A DNA stretch of 24,784 nt from an uncultured Olsenella sp. (GCA_900548775.1 URLM01000028.1:1-24784), one strand, 5' to 3'. Counted from the first letter of the stretch, positions 1 to 7,345 are shown. The notes: generated by a model not told the origin, from the letters alone. A program made the numbers and translations.

Positions 1-2598
1 GCCCTCTTTGGGTTCTTCAACATGTTCATCAAGATGGTCGAGACCTTCCATCCAGACGGCATCATCTGCGCTTTCGACAAGGGCAAGCCAAAGGTGCGCA
101 TGGAGAAGCTCCCCCAGTACAAAGCCCAGCGCCCGCCCATGGACGAAGCTCTCCACGAGCAGTTCCCCATGGTCAAGGACCTGCTGCGCGCGCTCGACGT
201 GCCGGTTTGCGAGCTCGAGGGCTGGGAGGGCGACGACATCCTGGGCACCCTCGCACGACGCGGCGAGGCAGCGGGCTACGAGATGCTGCTGTTTACCGGT
301 GACCGTGACATGTACCAGCTGGCTACGGAGCACGTGAAGATCGTCTCCACAAAGAAGGGCGTCTCTGAGGTCCAGATCATGACTCCCGAGAGCGTCGATG
401 ACCTCTACCACGGCATCACGCCCGACCTCGTGCCGGACTTCTACGGCCTCAAGGGTGACACCTCCGACAACATCCCAGGCGTGCCGGGCATTGGTCCCAA
501 GAAGGCCGCCGCCCTCATCGTGAAGTACGGCAACCTCAACGAGGTCATTGCCCATGCGGATGAGGTCAAGGGCAAGATGGGCGAGAACCTCCGCGCCCAC
601 GTGGATGACGCTCTTCTCTCCCGCGAGATAGCGACCATCCGCACTGATGCCCCAATCGACATCGAGCTCTCTGACGCGAAGTTCCCCACCTTCGATCCCG
701 CCGAGGTCACCAAGGCCTTCTCGGCGCTTGGGTTCACCGGGCTTACGGGAAGGCTCGCGCGCCTTGGGGGCGGAGCTGGCCGTGTCTCAGCTGCTGCCAC
801 AAAGGGTGACGCGGATTCTGGTACCGCCGTTGACACCGGTGACGTGGCAGGTACGGAAGTCTCGGTGCCCAAGCCGCTTGAGGGTGAGGCCGCCATGGCT
901 GCCCTGGAGGGCGCTGCAAAGGGGGAGGGCTGGCTCGGCTGCGCCGTCGAGGAGGATCCCTCTGCTGGTACGCTCTTCTCGCAGGGCTACACGCTGTGGG
1001 TCTCGGTGTCCGACGACACCTTGCTTCGCTTCGAAGGCGCCGCGGCAGACGCTGCGCTCAAGTTCGCCTTTGCGGAAGGGCACGTCGTGTCGGGCGACGT
1101 CAAGGCGCTCTTCCACCAGCTCTCGCCGGTCGACTCGTCGCTTCCAGAGAGCATGCCGGCAAGGAGCGTCGCCCCCGAGCGCATCTTCGACGTGGGCGTT
1201 GCTGTCTACCTCCTGGAGTCCGACCGCTCGTCCTTCGAGGTGCGTGGCCTGGCCGAGCAGTTCCTCTCGTCCGCGCTTCCTGATGAGGGCGCGGCCCCCG
1301 CGGCTGCCGTCGAGGCAGTTGCCGCACGCGTGCTGGTGCCGGTGCTTGCGCAGCGTCTTGCCGACGACGGATCCGCAGACGTCATGTACAAGATAGAGAT
1401 GCCGCTCCTGCCGGTCCTCGCGCAGATGGAGCGCGTGGGCCTCTCGGTTGACCCTGATATTCTCGCGCGTCAGTCCGCTGAGCTTGGAGCCGAGATAGAC
1501 CAGATGGTCGCCGACATCCACGCTATGGCGGGGGAGGACTTTAACATCGACTCGCCCCAGCAGCTCTCGCACATCCTCTTTGATGTGCGCAAGCTTCCTA
1601 CCTTTGGGATGAAGCGCACCAAGCGCGGGTTCTACTCGACAAATGCGAAGATCCTCGCCGACCTTGCCCAGACGGACGAGCTGGTGGCGAAGGTCCTGGA
1701 GTACCGCGAGCGTGCGAAGATCAAGTCGACCTACCTCGACGCGCTACCGGCGCTCATCAGGGGCGATCACCGTATCCACACCACGTTCAACCAGACGGTC
1801 GCGGCAACCGGGCGCCTGTCGAGCTCAGATCCCAACCTGCAGAACATCCCCACCCGCTCTGAGCTGGGGCATCGCGTGCGGACTGCCTTCACGGTGCCCG
1901 AGGGATCGGTCTTTCTCACCTGCGACTACTCGCAGATCGAGCTGAGGCTTCTCGCGCACCTCTCTGGTGACGAGCACCTGATCGCGGCCTTCAACGAAGG
2001 TGCCGACTTCCACGCGGCCACCGCCGCTCGCGTCTTTGGGGTTCCCGTCGAGGAGGTCACCCCGCAGCTGCGAAGTCGCGCCAAGGCCGTGAACTTCGGC
2101 ATCGTCTATGGCCAGCAGGCGTACGGGCTTGCCACGTCGCTCAAGATTCCGCGGGCCGAGGCGCAGCAGATGATCGACCGCTACTTCGAGGCGTATCCCG
2201 GTGTGCGCGCATATCTCGACCAGTCCGTGGCGTTCGCGCATGAGCACGGCTATGCCATCACCATGTACGGTCGCAAGCGCCACATCCGCGAGTTCCAGCA
2301 GAGAAACAAGCAGCTTGTTGCCTTTGGCGAGCGTACGGCGATGAACCACCCCATGCAGGGCACGGCGGCGGACATCATCAAGATTGCCATGGCTCGCGTT
2401 GAGAAGCGCCTTGCCGAGGAGGGGCTGCGCTCAAAACTCGTGCTCCAGATTCACGACGAGCTGGACCTCGAGGTGCCTGTAGATGAGATTGACGCAGCGT
2501 CTGCGCTGGTCAAGGAGACTATGGAGGGCGTGGTGCAGCTCAAGGTGCCGCTCATCGCGGAGGTCTCCTCTGGCGCTACGTGGGCCGACGCGAAGTAG
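1..2598 (+). CDS. polA: DNA polymerase I, 5' end cut by the window edge
   Basis: Replicative and repair polymerase with 5'-3' exonuclease activity. The frame is open from base 1 and the first codons read ALFGFFNMFIK, matching the start of the exonuclease domain, so about 25-30 residues lie outside the window. Numbering from the ATG at 22: 5'-3' exonuclease with the FDKGKPKVR segment near 18 and a helix-hairpin-helix segment (GDTSDNIPGVPGIGPKKAA) near 145; a middle region about 280-440; palm and fingers about 480-858. Motif A is DYSQIELR at 635, motif B is RSRAKAVNFGIVYG, and motif C is HDE at 811-813. The middle region keeps no clear proofreading site: the DxE position reads AVEED and the second motif is SGDVKALF. 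The polymerase and 5' nuclease are therefore probably active and the 3'-5' exonuclease probably dead. rnhA follows after 8 bases. Confidence 0.97.
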   Translation, partial: ALFGFFNMFIKMVETFHPDGIICAFDKGKPKVRMEKLPQYKAQRPPMDEALHEQFPMVKDLLRALDVPVCELEGWEGDDILGTLARRGEAAGYEMLLFTGDRDMYQLATEHVKIVSTKKGVSEVQIMTPESVDDLYHGITPDLVPDFYGLKGDTSDNIPGVPGIGPKKAAALIVKYGNLNEVIAHADEVKGKMGENLRAHVDDALLSREIATIRTDAPIDIELSDAKFPTFDPAEVTKAFSALGFTGLTGRLARLGGGAGRVSAAATKGDADSGTAVDTGDVAGTEVSVPKPLEGEAAMAALEGAAKGEGWLGCAVEEDPSAGTLFSQGYTLWVSVSDDTLLRFEGAAADAALKFAFAEGHVVSGDVKALFHQLSPVDSSLPESMPARSVAPERIFDVGVAVYLLESDRSSFEVRGLAEQFLSSALPDEGAAPAAAVEAVAARVLVPVLAQRLADDGSADVMYKIEMPLLPVLAQMERVGLSVDPDILARQSAELGAEIDQMVADIHAMAGEDFNIDSPQQLSHILFDVRKLPTFGMKRTKRGFYSTNAKILADLAQTDELVAKVLEYRERAKIKSTYLDALPALIRGDHRIHTTFNQTVAATGRLSSSDPNLQNIPTRSELGHRVRTAFTVPEGSVFLTCDYSQIELRLLAHLSGDEHLIAAFNEGADFHAATAARVFGVPVEEVTPQLRSRAKAVNFGIVYGQQAYGLATSLKIPRAEAQQMIDRYFEAYPGVRAYLDQSVAFAHEHGYAITMYGRKRHIREFQQRNKQLVAFGERTAMNHPMQGTAADIIKIAMARVEKRLAEEGLRSKLVLQIHDELDLEVPVDEIDAASALVKETMEGVVQLKVPLIAEVSSGATWADAK

Positions 2599-2606
2599 GG
2601 GGTACG

Positions 2607-3113
2607 GTGGCACAGGGAAAGACGCGCATGCGCGTGGTGGCGTACTCCGACGGCTCCTCCCGAGGCAATCCTGGTCCTGGAGGCTTTGGGACCGTGCTGC
2701 TCTACACGGATCCCGCTGGGCAGACGCACAGGCGCGAACTCTCGCAGGGGTATCGGCGCACGACGAACAACCGCATGGAGCTCATGGGCGCCATCGCCGC
2801 ACTGGAGGCGCTCACTCGGCCATGCAGCGTGGAGCTGCACTCCGACTCGCAGTACGTAGTGAAGGCGTTCAACGACCACTGGATCGACGGGTGGATTCGT
2901 CGGGGCTGGAAGACCTCGCAGAAGCAGCCGGTGAAGAACGTCGACCTGTGGAACCGCCTGCTCGCGGCGATGGCGCCGCACGACGTGAGCTTTGTCTGGG
3001 TGAAGGGCCATGCGGGACATGACCTCAACGAGCGCTGCGACGAGCTTGCCACCACGGCGGCGGACGGTGACGCGCTCGCGGAGGACGAAGGCTTCTCGGA
3101 CGCGGACGTATAG
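2607..3113 (+). CDS. rnhA: Ribonuclease HI
   Basis: Cleaves the RNA strand of RNA-DNA hybrids such as R-loops and primers. All four catalytic carboxylates of the RNase HI family are visible: D15 in YSDGSSRGNPGPGG, E58 in NNRMEL, D80 in HSDSQYV and D145 in NERCDELA, with the conserved His in VKGHAGH at 135. The length of 168 residues is normal; the last 20 or so are an acidic tail. I chose the GTG at 2607 because a GGGGG run lies 4-8 bases upstream. An ATG at 2628 with AGGGA before it is also possible, as is an ATG at 2580 overlapping polA. It sits 8 bases after polA and is probably cotranscribed with it, which suits shared roles in primer removal. Confidence 0.93.
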   Translation: MAQGKTRMRVVAYSDGSSRGNPGPGGFGTVLLYTDPAGQTHRRELSQGYRRTTNNRMELMGAIAALEALTRPCSVELHSDSQYVVKAFNDHWIDGWIRRGWKTSQKQPVKNVDLWNRLLAAMAPHDVSFVWVKGHAGHDLNERCDELATTAADGDALAEDEGFSDADV

Positions 3114-3185
3114 GCGCTTGGTGCTTACGCGGTTCACGTGACGCCGGTGGGTATTGCTTGGTGGTCATTACTGAGAAAACCTGCC

Positions 3186-3332
3186 TTCCGGCGAGGAATT
3201 GACGCCAGAGCCGAGACTTAGTGCGCAAGCGCTGCGAAAGTCTGCCCTCCGGCGAGAAACGGGCGCCGGAGCAAGGGGTTCCGACGGTATCCCGTACGAG
3301 AAGTCCTCTCCGGCGTCATTTTGGCGCCGGAG
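3186..3332. repeat. Three 25-bp inverted repeats at exact 61-base spacing
   Basis: Units at 3186-3210, 3247-3271 and 3308-3332 each have 8-base arms around a 9-base centre. Units 2 and 3 have the perfect arms CTCCGGCG and CGCCGGAG. Unit 1 has TTCCGGCG and CGCCAGAG. The centres differ. Unit starts are 61 bases apart both times. Units 1 and 2 also share GAAA and CTGCC just upstream. A very degraded fourth unit may sit at 3369-3393. The 36-base spacers between units differ in sequence. No coding potential is convincing in 3114-3528. Confidence 0.8.
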
Positions 3333-3417
3333 GAATCGTCCCGTGGGCGATTGCTGCAACAACGGGGCTTCGAGCGCCATTTTTCACCGAAGGCGCCATT
3401 CTCGCATGGTCCGTCGT

Positions 3418-3452
3418 CCTTCTTGTGGGGGAGCCCCTTCTTGTAGGGGGAG
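3418..3452. promoter_or_regulatory. Tandem G-tract direct repeat, possible CsoR/RcnR-type metal site
   Basis: CCTTCTTGTGGGGGAG at 3418-3433 is repeated 18 bases later as CCTTCTTGTAGGGGGAG at 3436-3452. Between them GGGG-AG-CCCC forms a short inverted repeat. Short G-tracts flanked by A/T are typical of operators for CsoR/RcnR-family copper or nickel sensors. The position upstream of the HMA gene fits, but assignment to that family is inference; no such regulator gene is in the window. Confidence 0.4.
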
Positions 3453-3469
3453 GCGTGTGCGCTTTTCGG

Positions 3470-3497
3470 TGCTATAGTTATCTATGGTTAACTATAG
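3470..3497 (+). promoter_or_regulatory. Extended -10 promoter overlapped by a 26-bp palindrome
   Basis: TGC-TATAGT at 3470-3478 is an extended -10 element with no good -35. It is overlapped by the inverted repeat CTATAGTTA (3472-3480), 8 bases, TAACTATAG (3489-3497). The arms pair perfectly. A dimeric repressor bound here would cover the -10 and the start of transcription of the HMA gene 32 bases downstream. Confidence 0.55.
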
Positions 3498-3528
3498 GTC
3501 GCCTCAACCACAAAGAGAGGAACATCAC

Positions 3529-3906
3529 ATGAAGCCGATTGACGTCATTCTCGTTGCGGCAGTCGTCGCCATTCTCGCCGTTGCCATCCGTCGCTTTGTT
3601 GGCACAGCAACGGGCACGCGCGACTGCTGCAGTGGCGCGAAGAAGTCTGCAGGCAAGCAGTTCCGCGCCCGCACGATAGAGGACACAGACGAGAACCACT
3701 ATCCCTACCAGGCAGATCTTGAGATTGGCGGCATGAGCTGCGAGCACTGCGTGGAGAATGTCACCCGCGCCCTAGACTCTGTCGACGGCACCTGGGCGAC
3801 GGTCTCGCTCGCGGGCGGTCGCGCGCACGTGCGCTCGAAGTCGCCCATCGACGAGGAGACATACCGCAAGGTCGTCGAGGAGGCCGGCTACCGTCTGGTG
3901 GGATGA
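3529..3906 (+). CDS. Membrane-anchored heavy-metal-associated (HMA) domain protein
   Basis: A 125-residue protein with an N-terminal hydrophobic segment (about residues 4-22), a DCCSG motif near 33-37, a polar linker and a C-terminal HMA fold containing GGMSCEHC. In HMA domains the CxxC pair binds Cu(I) or another soft metal, as in CopZ and the N-terminal domains of P-type ATPases. Here the domain is tethered to the membrane and adds a vicinal Cys pair. The start is the ATG at 3529, preceded by AGAGAGG; an in-frame ATG at 3484 falls inside the operator-like palindrome and is unlikely. No P-type ATPase gene is nearby, so its partner is unknown. The upstream G-tract repeats and palindrome suggest metal-responsive control. 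The stop codon forms one end of a palindrome shared with the convergent gene. Confidence 0.85.
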   Translation: MKPIDVILVAAVVAILAVAIRRFVGTATGTRDCCSGAKKSAGKQFRARTIEDTDENHYPYQADLEIGGMSCEHCVENVTRALDSVDGTWATVSLAGGRAHVRSKSPIDEETYRKVVEEAGYRLVG

Positions 3907-3931
3907 GACAAAGGGAACTCCCTCTGTCTCA
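3904..3931. terminator. 28-bp palindrome joining the stop codons of two convergent genes
   Basis: TGAGACA (3904-3910) pairs with TGTCTCA (3925-3931), and AGGGA (3912-3916) pairs with TCCCT (3919-3923), with one mismatched pair and a 2-base loop. The outer triplets are the TGA of the HMA gene and, on the - strand, the TGA of the CyuA-like gene. It probably ends transcription both ways, although neither side has a long T-run. The TTTGTCTCA-type arm recurs at 9689-9697, suggesting a dispersed repeat family. Confidence 0.65.
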
Positions 3932-5236
3932 CGAGCAGACGGTCTTGCCAATCATGATGTTGAGGATCTCGACGTCGGTGGGGTGCATGCCCACGCGGCC
4001 AACGTAGCCCATTGAACGAATGGTCTCCTCGGCCGTCTCGCCGATAAGGCCCTCGCCAGGCCTGAAGTCCACGTTTGCCAGGGCCATGTCGCAGCCGAGA
4101 ATGGCCGCATCCACCGCGGCAGCGATTTTTGCCGCGCAGCTGGGCTTGGCCCCGTCGCACACGATGCCGCCCACGTTGGCAAGCGTGTTCGCGATGGTCG
4201 CCTGGTACTGCCCGAAGGAGCCCCCGCGCAGGTAGCACACTGCGGCACCCGCGCCGGTAGCTGCGGTCACGGCCCCGCAGAACGCCGAGAGCTCGCCGAT
4301 GAATCGCTTGGCGTGGATGGCGGTGAGGTCCGAGAGCGCCACGGCGCGCAGCATCTCGTCGTGGGGCACCCGCAGGTAGCGGGCGTACTCGACTACCGGC
4401 AGCGAGCACGTGATGCCCTGGTTGCCGCTCCCGCAGTTGATGACCACAGGCATGGCGCAGCCGCTCATGCGTGCGTCAGAGCCTGCCGCCGCGGCCGCCC
4501 GCGCACGGCAGGAGATGTCATCCGGCCGTGTGAGCAGGAGCGTCTTCCCAATGCGCGCACCCCAGTCGCCCGAGAGTCCCTCGTCCGAGATGGCGCCGTT
4601 GAGCTCCACCTGGCGCTCGACCATCTCGCGGATGTCCTCGACGTCGACCTCGTGCGCAAACTCCCAGATTCCTTCGAGGGAGAGGGACGAGAGGCCCGGC
4701 TCCTCCGGCTCGCCGTCGGTTTCGCAGGTGTCCTGCTCGCTCGGCGCGACCCCATCCACGCCAACGGTCGCCCCATCGCGCGCAAGCTCGACCACGTTGG
4801 TGTGCCTGCCGGCCACGCACGCCACGCCGGTATGACCCTGGGCTGTGGCAACCGCGCGCACGTAGAGGTTAGGCACGCCCTCGGCGAGAGAGACCGAGCA
4901 GAACCCTGCCGAGACAAGCTCCCGCGTGCGCCGGCGGTCCTCCTCGCCTACGCCCTCAAGCACCTCAAGCGCCCGCGTGGCGTCCCCGCCAACGGCACCA
5001 AGCGTAGCCGCGGCCTCAATGCCGCGCTGGTCGCCCGAGTTGGGCACCGTCACGCTCTTTACGTTCTTGATTATATTGCCGCTGCAAGAGATCTCGAGGT
5101 GCTCCGGCATGGCACCCAGTGCGTCACGGGCGAGGGCAGCAACGTAGGCCACGGCGATGGGCTCGGTGCAGCCCAGGGCGCAGACAAGCTCACGCCCCAG
5201 GATGTCCAGATAGGTGTCGTAGGTGCTGCGGTCCAT
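3929..5236 (-). CDS. CyuA/UPF0597-family L-cysteine desulfidase or L-serine ammonia-lyase-like enzyme
   Basis: A 435-residue protein of the serine dehydratase alpha-like UPF0597 (YhaM/CyuA) family. Characterised members use a [4Fe-4S] cluster to eliminate sulfide from L-cysteine, giving pyruvate and ammonia. Visible landmarks are ALGCTEPIA (C23), CSGNIIKN, GCAMPVVINCGSGNQG (C268) and CDGAKPSCAAK (C360, C367). C23, C268 and one of the last two are the likely cluster ligands, by analogy with three Cys in archaeal cysteine desulfidase. The start at 5236 has GGAGGG 4 bases upstream. The HAD gene lies 57 bases upstream on the same strand, with a structured gap between. Genomes often label this family L-serine dehydratase, so the substrate is not certain. 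It is oxygen-sensitive chemistry, in keeping with an anaerobe. Confidence 0.87.
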   Translation of the reverse strand: MDRSTYDTYLDILGRELVCALGCTEPIAVAYVAALARDALGAMPEHLEISCSGNIIKNVKSVTVPNSGDQRGIEAAATLGAVGGDATRALEVLEGVGEEDRRRTRELVSAGFCSVSLAEGVPNLYVRAVATAQGHTGVACVAGRHTNVVELARDGATVGVDGVAPSEQDTCETDGEPEEPGLSSLSLEGIWEFAHEVDVEDIREMVERQVELNGAISDEGLSGDWGARIGKTLLLTRPDDISCRARAAAAAGSDARMSGCAMPVVINCGSGNQGITCSLPVVEYARYLRVPHDEMLRAVALSDLTAIHAKRFIGELSAFCGAVTAATGAGAAVCYLRGGSFGQYQATIANTLANVGGIVCDGAKPSCAAKIAAAVDAAILGCDMALANVDFRPGEGLIGETAEETIRSMGYVGRVGMHPTDVEILNIMIGKTVCS

Positions 5237-5240
5237 GGGC

Positions 5241-5282
5241 CCTCCAGCCGTCGTTGTGCGCGGCTTCGCGCGCGGTTGGAGG
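5241..5282. promoter_or_regulatory. Intercistronic hairpin that includes the CyuA-like gene's ribosome binding site
   Basis: CCTCCAGCC (5241-5249) can pair with GGTTGGAGG (5274-5282); on the - strand transcript there is one A-C mismatch. A smaller inner hairpin of GCGCG arms around GCTTC lies inside. The lower arm is the GGAGG of the CyuA-like gene's SD sequence, so the structure would hide the ribosome binding site. Base pairing is seen; a regulatory role is inference. Confidence 0.45.
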
Positions 5283-5293
5283 AAACGGTAGCG

Positions 5294-6055
5294 CTAGAGG
5301 GAGCCGATGTCACGCTTGTTGGACTCCTCGCCGTCAAACCTCCGGATGATGTTGGGCAGCTCGCGGGCAAGCCGTGACATGGGGCCATGCCATACGGCGC
5401 GCCTCGGCCACGCGTGGCCAACGTAGATGGTGCGAAGGCCGCAGTCGGGATGGGGGAAGTCGCGGCGCGAGTCGTTGCCCACCATGAGGCACTCGTCGCA
5501 CGTGAGCCCGAGCGCGTTGACAAACTCCTGGTAGAACCGGGCGTTTGGCTTGAGCCTGCGCGAGTTGTCCCAGTTCGAGACAAGCGAGAAGTCCGTTGGC
5601 GAGACGTCCGCCCAGTCCATGCGCGCCTCGACGCACGCCTCTGAGAAGGCGGGGTTTGTCGCGAGCGCGCAGGTGAGACCCAGCTCGTGCACCATATCGA
5701 CGGCGGCGCGACCCCCGCGCTGCGGGCGTGCCGCAACGATGCCGCCGCGCATGCTGGGCACGACCTCGCGCTCGTAGAAGTCGATTGCGTCCGCGATTAC
5801 AGGGTCGTCAAGCGGGATGCCAGTGAGGGCGTGAAACTCGCGGACGAAGAGCTGGCGGTTGGTGAGGTCGTCCGAGCGAGCCTGGTCCTCCAGCGCGAGA
5901 TAGCTCCTCATGAAGGGGGCACCCATGAGCGGCGCCGGCGTGCGGGAGATATCGCCGATAAGCCCAGAGAGACCGGCGACATAACGGGTCATGAACGCGG
6001 TGAAGTTGATGTCAAGCAGGGTGTCGTCGAGGTCGAAGAGAACCGCCTTGATCAT
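5294..6055 (-). CDS. HAD-superfamily hydrolase (YjjG/Gph-like phosphatase)
   Basis: A 253-residue haloacid dehalogenase-type phosphatase. Motif I is FDLDDTLL with nucleophile D8 and acid/base D10. A helical cap domain covers about residues 15-110. Motif II is ATNPAF, the motif III lysine is in RRLKPNARFY, and motif IV is MVGNDSRRD. The full set predicts an active Mg2+-dependent phosphatase; the substrate cannot be read from sequence. The start at 6055 has a near-perfect AAGGAGGT. A longer in-frame start at 6157 lacks such support. It is divergent from the ROK regulator/PTS block and lies upstream of the CyuA-like gene on the same strand. A sugar-phosphate substrate linked to the PTS is possible but unproven. 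Confidence 0.88.
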   Translation of the reverse strand: MIKAVLFDLDDTLLDINFTAFMTRYVAGLSGLIGDISRTPAPLMGAPFMRSYLALEDQARSDDLTNRQLFVREFHALTGIPLDDPVIADAIDFYEREVVPSMRGGIVAARPQRGGRAAVDMVHELGLTCALATNPAFSEACVEARMDWADVSPTDFSLVSNWDNSRRLKPNARFYQEFVNALGLTCDECLMVGNDSRRDFPHPDCGLRTIYVGHAWPRRAVWHGPMSRLARELPNIIRRFDGEESNKRDIGSL

Positions 6056-6250
6056 GCTGCCCGGACCTCCTTCCCTGTCTTGCTCGTGACCATGCCCTCG
6101 TACCCCTTTGCAGCCCAACAAAACATTACGTTCACATGTTAGGCTACGCGCATCCATCTCATTACCCTACGTGATAGCCGAGCCAGTCCGCTCGCGTTCC
6201 AATTTGACCGCTGGCGGCTTCACACTACGTTCATCTTCCGGAAACCTATA

Positions 6251-6283
6251 TATTTTCATGCAGAAAATAAGTGCGGCTATAAC
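6251..6283 (+). promoter_or_regulatory. AT-rich palindrome and -10 upstream of the ROK regulator
   Basis: In the 317-base divergent gap 6056-6372, TATTTTC (6251-6257) and GAAAATA (6263-6269) form a perfect 7-base inverted repeat around ATGCA. A -10-like TATAAC follows at 6278-6283, with the left arm about where the -35 would be. AT-rich dyads of this kind are typical ROK repressor operators (NagC, Mlc, XylR), so autoregulation is plausible. A TTGACC at 6204-6209 could be a -35 but has only a poor -10. The rest of the gap shows nothing clear. Confidence 0.5.
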
Positions 6284-6372
6284 AGGACGCAAGAGCGCGA
6301 GAGCGCGCGGATGGTTCTGGTACAGGGCTCTGGTGTCTGGTGCGGGGCTTGGTTCTCCTTGGAGGTGGGCGC

Positions 6373-7323
6373 ATGTCGGGTGGCACGGAGTTCGTCGCGG
6401 ATGCCAACCGCGCTCGCATCATGCGTGCGCTCGTCGACCACGGTCCCCTCTCGCGGATCGAGATTGCCCAGGTGAGCGGTCTCTCTCCGGCAACCGTCAC
6501 GCGCAACGTCGCCTATCTCATGACGGTTGGCGTGCTCGCGGAGGACACCGCCCGCGTGCGCACGGAGGGCAGGAGCCGCATCCCCGTTATGGTGAACGCG
6601 AGCTATGGCCGCATTGCCATCGTGGGCCTCACGTACCGTGGCGCCACGCTCTACCAGTATGACATGGCGCTCGAGCCCTGCACCGAGCCCATCTCGCTTG
6701 AGGGAGACTTTGCCCCGGCGGACCTCCCGCGTGTGGTTGCGGCGCATCTCTCGCGCTCTGACGCGGAGTTCGAGAAGACGCTTCGCGCTGTGGGCATTCT
6801 TCATTGCGATGATTCCTGGGACGCCGTCCGTGGCCTCGCGGACTCACTCTCGCGCTGCCTCGGGGTTCCCACCTTCGAGCAGCGTGCGGAGGACTGTGCG
6901 GAGTACAAGATCCTTCACGACGAGTCTGAGGAGGCGAGCGAGAACCACCTGCTCGTGAGCCTTGGCTCCGAGGTCCTCGTGGGCATCGCCCAGGGCGGGA
7001 AGCGCCTTCCGCTGAGAAACGGCTCGTATGCCGAGATAAGCCGACCCCTCGCCAATAGCGGCGAGCCCGAGGGCGCGATCGTCGACCGCCTCGTCGACGT
7101 CCTCTCGATCCTCACCTCGCTTTTCACCATAGATGCCATCTTCATGATGGGCTCCGGCGAGGAGGCCCTGCTCGCAGGCGTTCCCGTCGACCTGGGAGAC
7201 ATCGCCAAGGCAGGAAGCGTCTCCGGGGAGCTTCCCAGGGTCGTCGTTGTGAGCCAGACCTCGCGGGAGATGTCACGCATCATGACCGCGCAGGTACGGG
7301 GCATGCTCCTGTGCACCGGTTGA
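6373..7323 (+). CDS. ROK-family transcriptional regulator (kinase site lost)
   Basis: A 316-residue protein with an N-terminal winged helix-turn-helix (about residues 8-65: ANRARIMRALVDHGPLSRIEIAQVSG, then SPATVTRNVAYL) and a ROK-like domain. The ROK relationship is seen in LGVP, in LLVSLGSEVLVGIAQGG followed by AEI, and in the terminal IVDRLVDVLSIL...IDAIFMMGSG. The N-terminal ATP-binding DxGGT motif and the zinc-binding Cys cluster are absent, so it should sense ligand without kinase activity. The ATG at 6373 has GGAGGT 7 bases upstream. It precedes the PTS genes by 79 bases on the same strand and probably controls them in response to a sugar or sugar phosphate. The inducer is unknown. It is clearly diverged, so the family call rests on domain order. 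Confidence 0.8.
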   Translation: MSGGTEFVADANRARIMRALVDHGPLSRIEIAQVSGLSPATVTRNVAYLMTVGVLAEDTARVRTEGRSRIPVMVNASYGRIAIVGLTYRGATLYQYDMALEPCTEPISLEGDFAPADLPRVVAAHLSRSDAEFEKTLRAVGILHCDDSWDAVRGLADSLSRCLGVPTFEQRAEDCAEYKILHDESEEASENHLLVSLGSEVLVGIAQGGKRLPLRNGSYAEISRPLANSGEPEGAIVDRLVDVLSILTSLFTIDAIFMMGSGEEALLAGVPVDLGDIAKAGSVSGELPRVVVVSQTSREMSRIMTAQVRGMLLCTG

Positions 7324-7345
7324 CCGGGTTCGCACAGGTCATGGG

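Noticed and set aside
3186..3393. CRISPR array with 61-base period (29 + 32 would fit type I-E)
   Set aside because: Only the 8-base arms are kept. The would-be repeat differs in every unit and its centre varies, the fourth unit is barely recognisable, and no cas gene is present.
3199..3532. Small + strand open frames of 92-103 codons in the rnhA-HMA gap
   Set aside because: They run across the palindrome array and promoter, have no SD sequence and show no protein-like composition.
6056..6372. Extended N-termini for the HAD protein (start 6157) and the ROK regulator (start 6340)
   Set aside because: In both cases the internal ATG has a strong SD sequence and gives the normal family N-terminus, while the longer starts do not.
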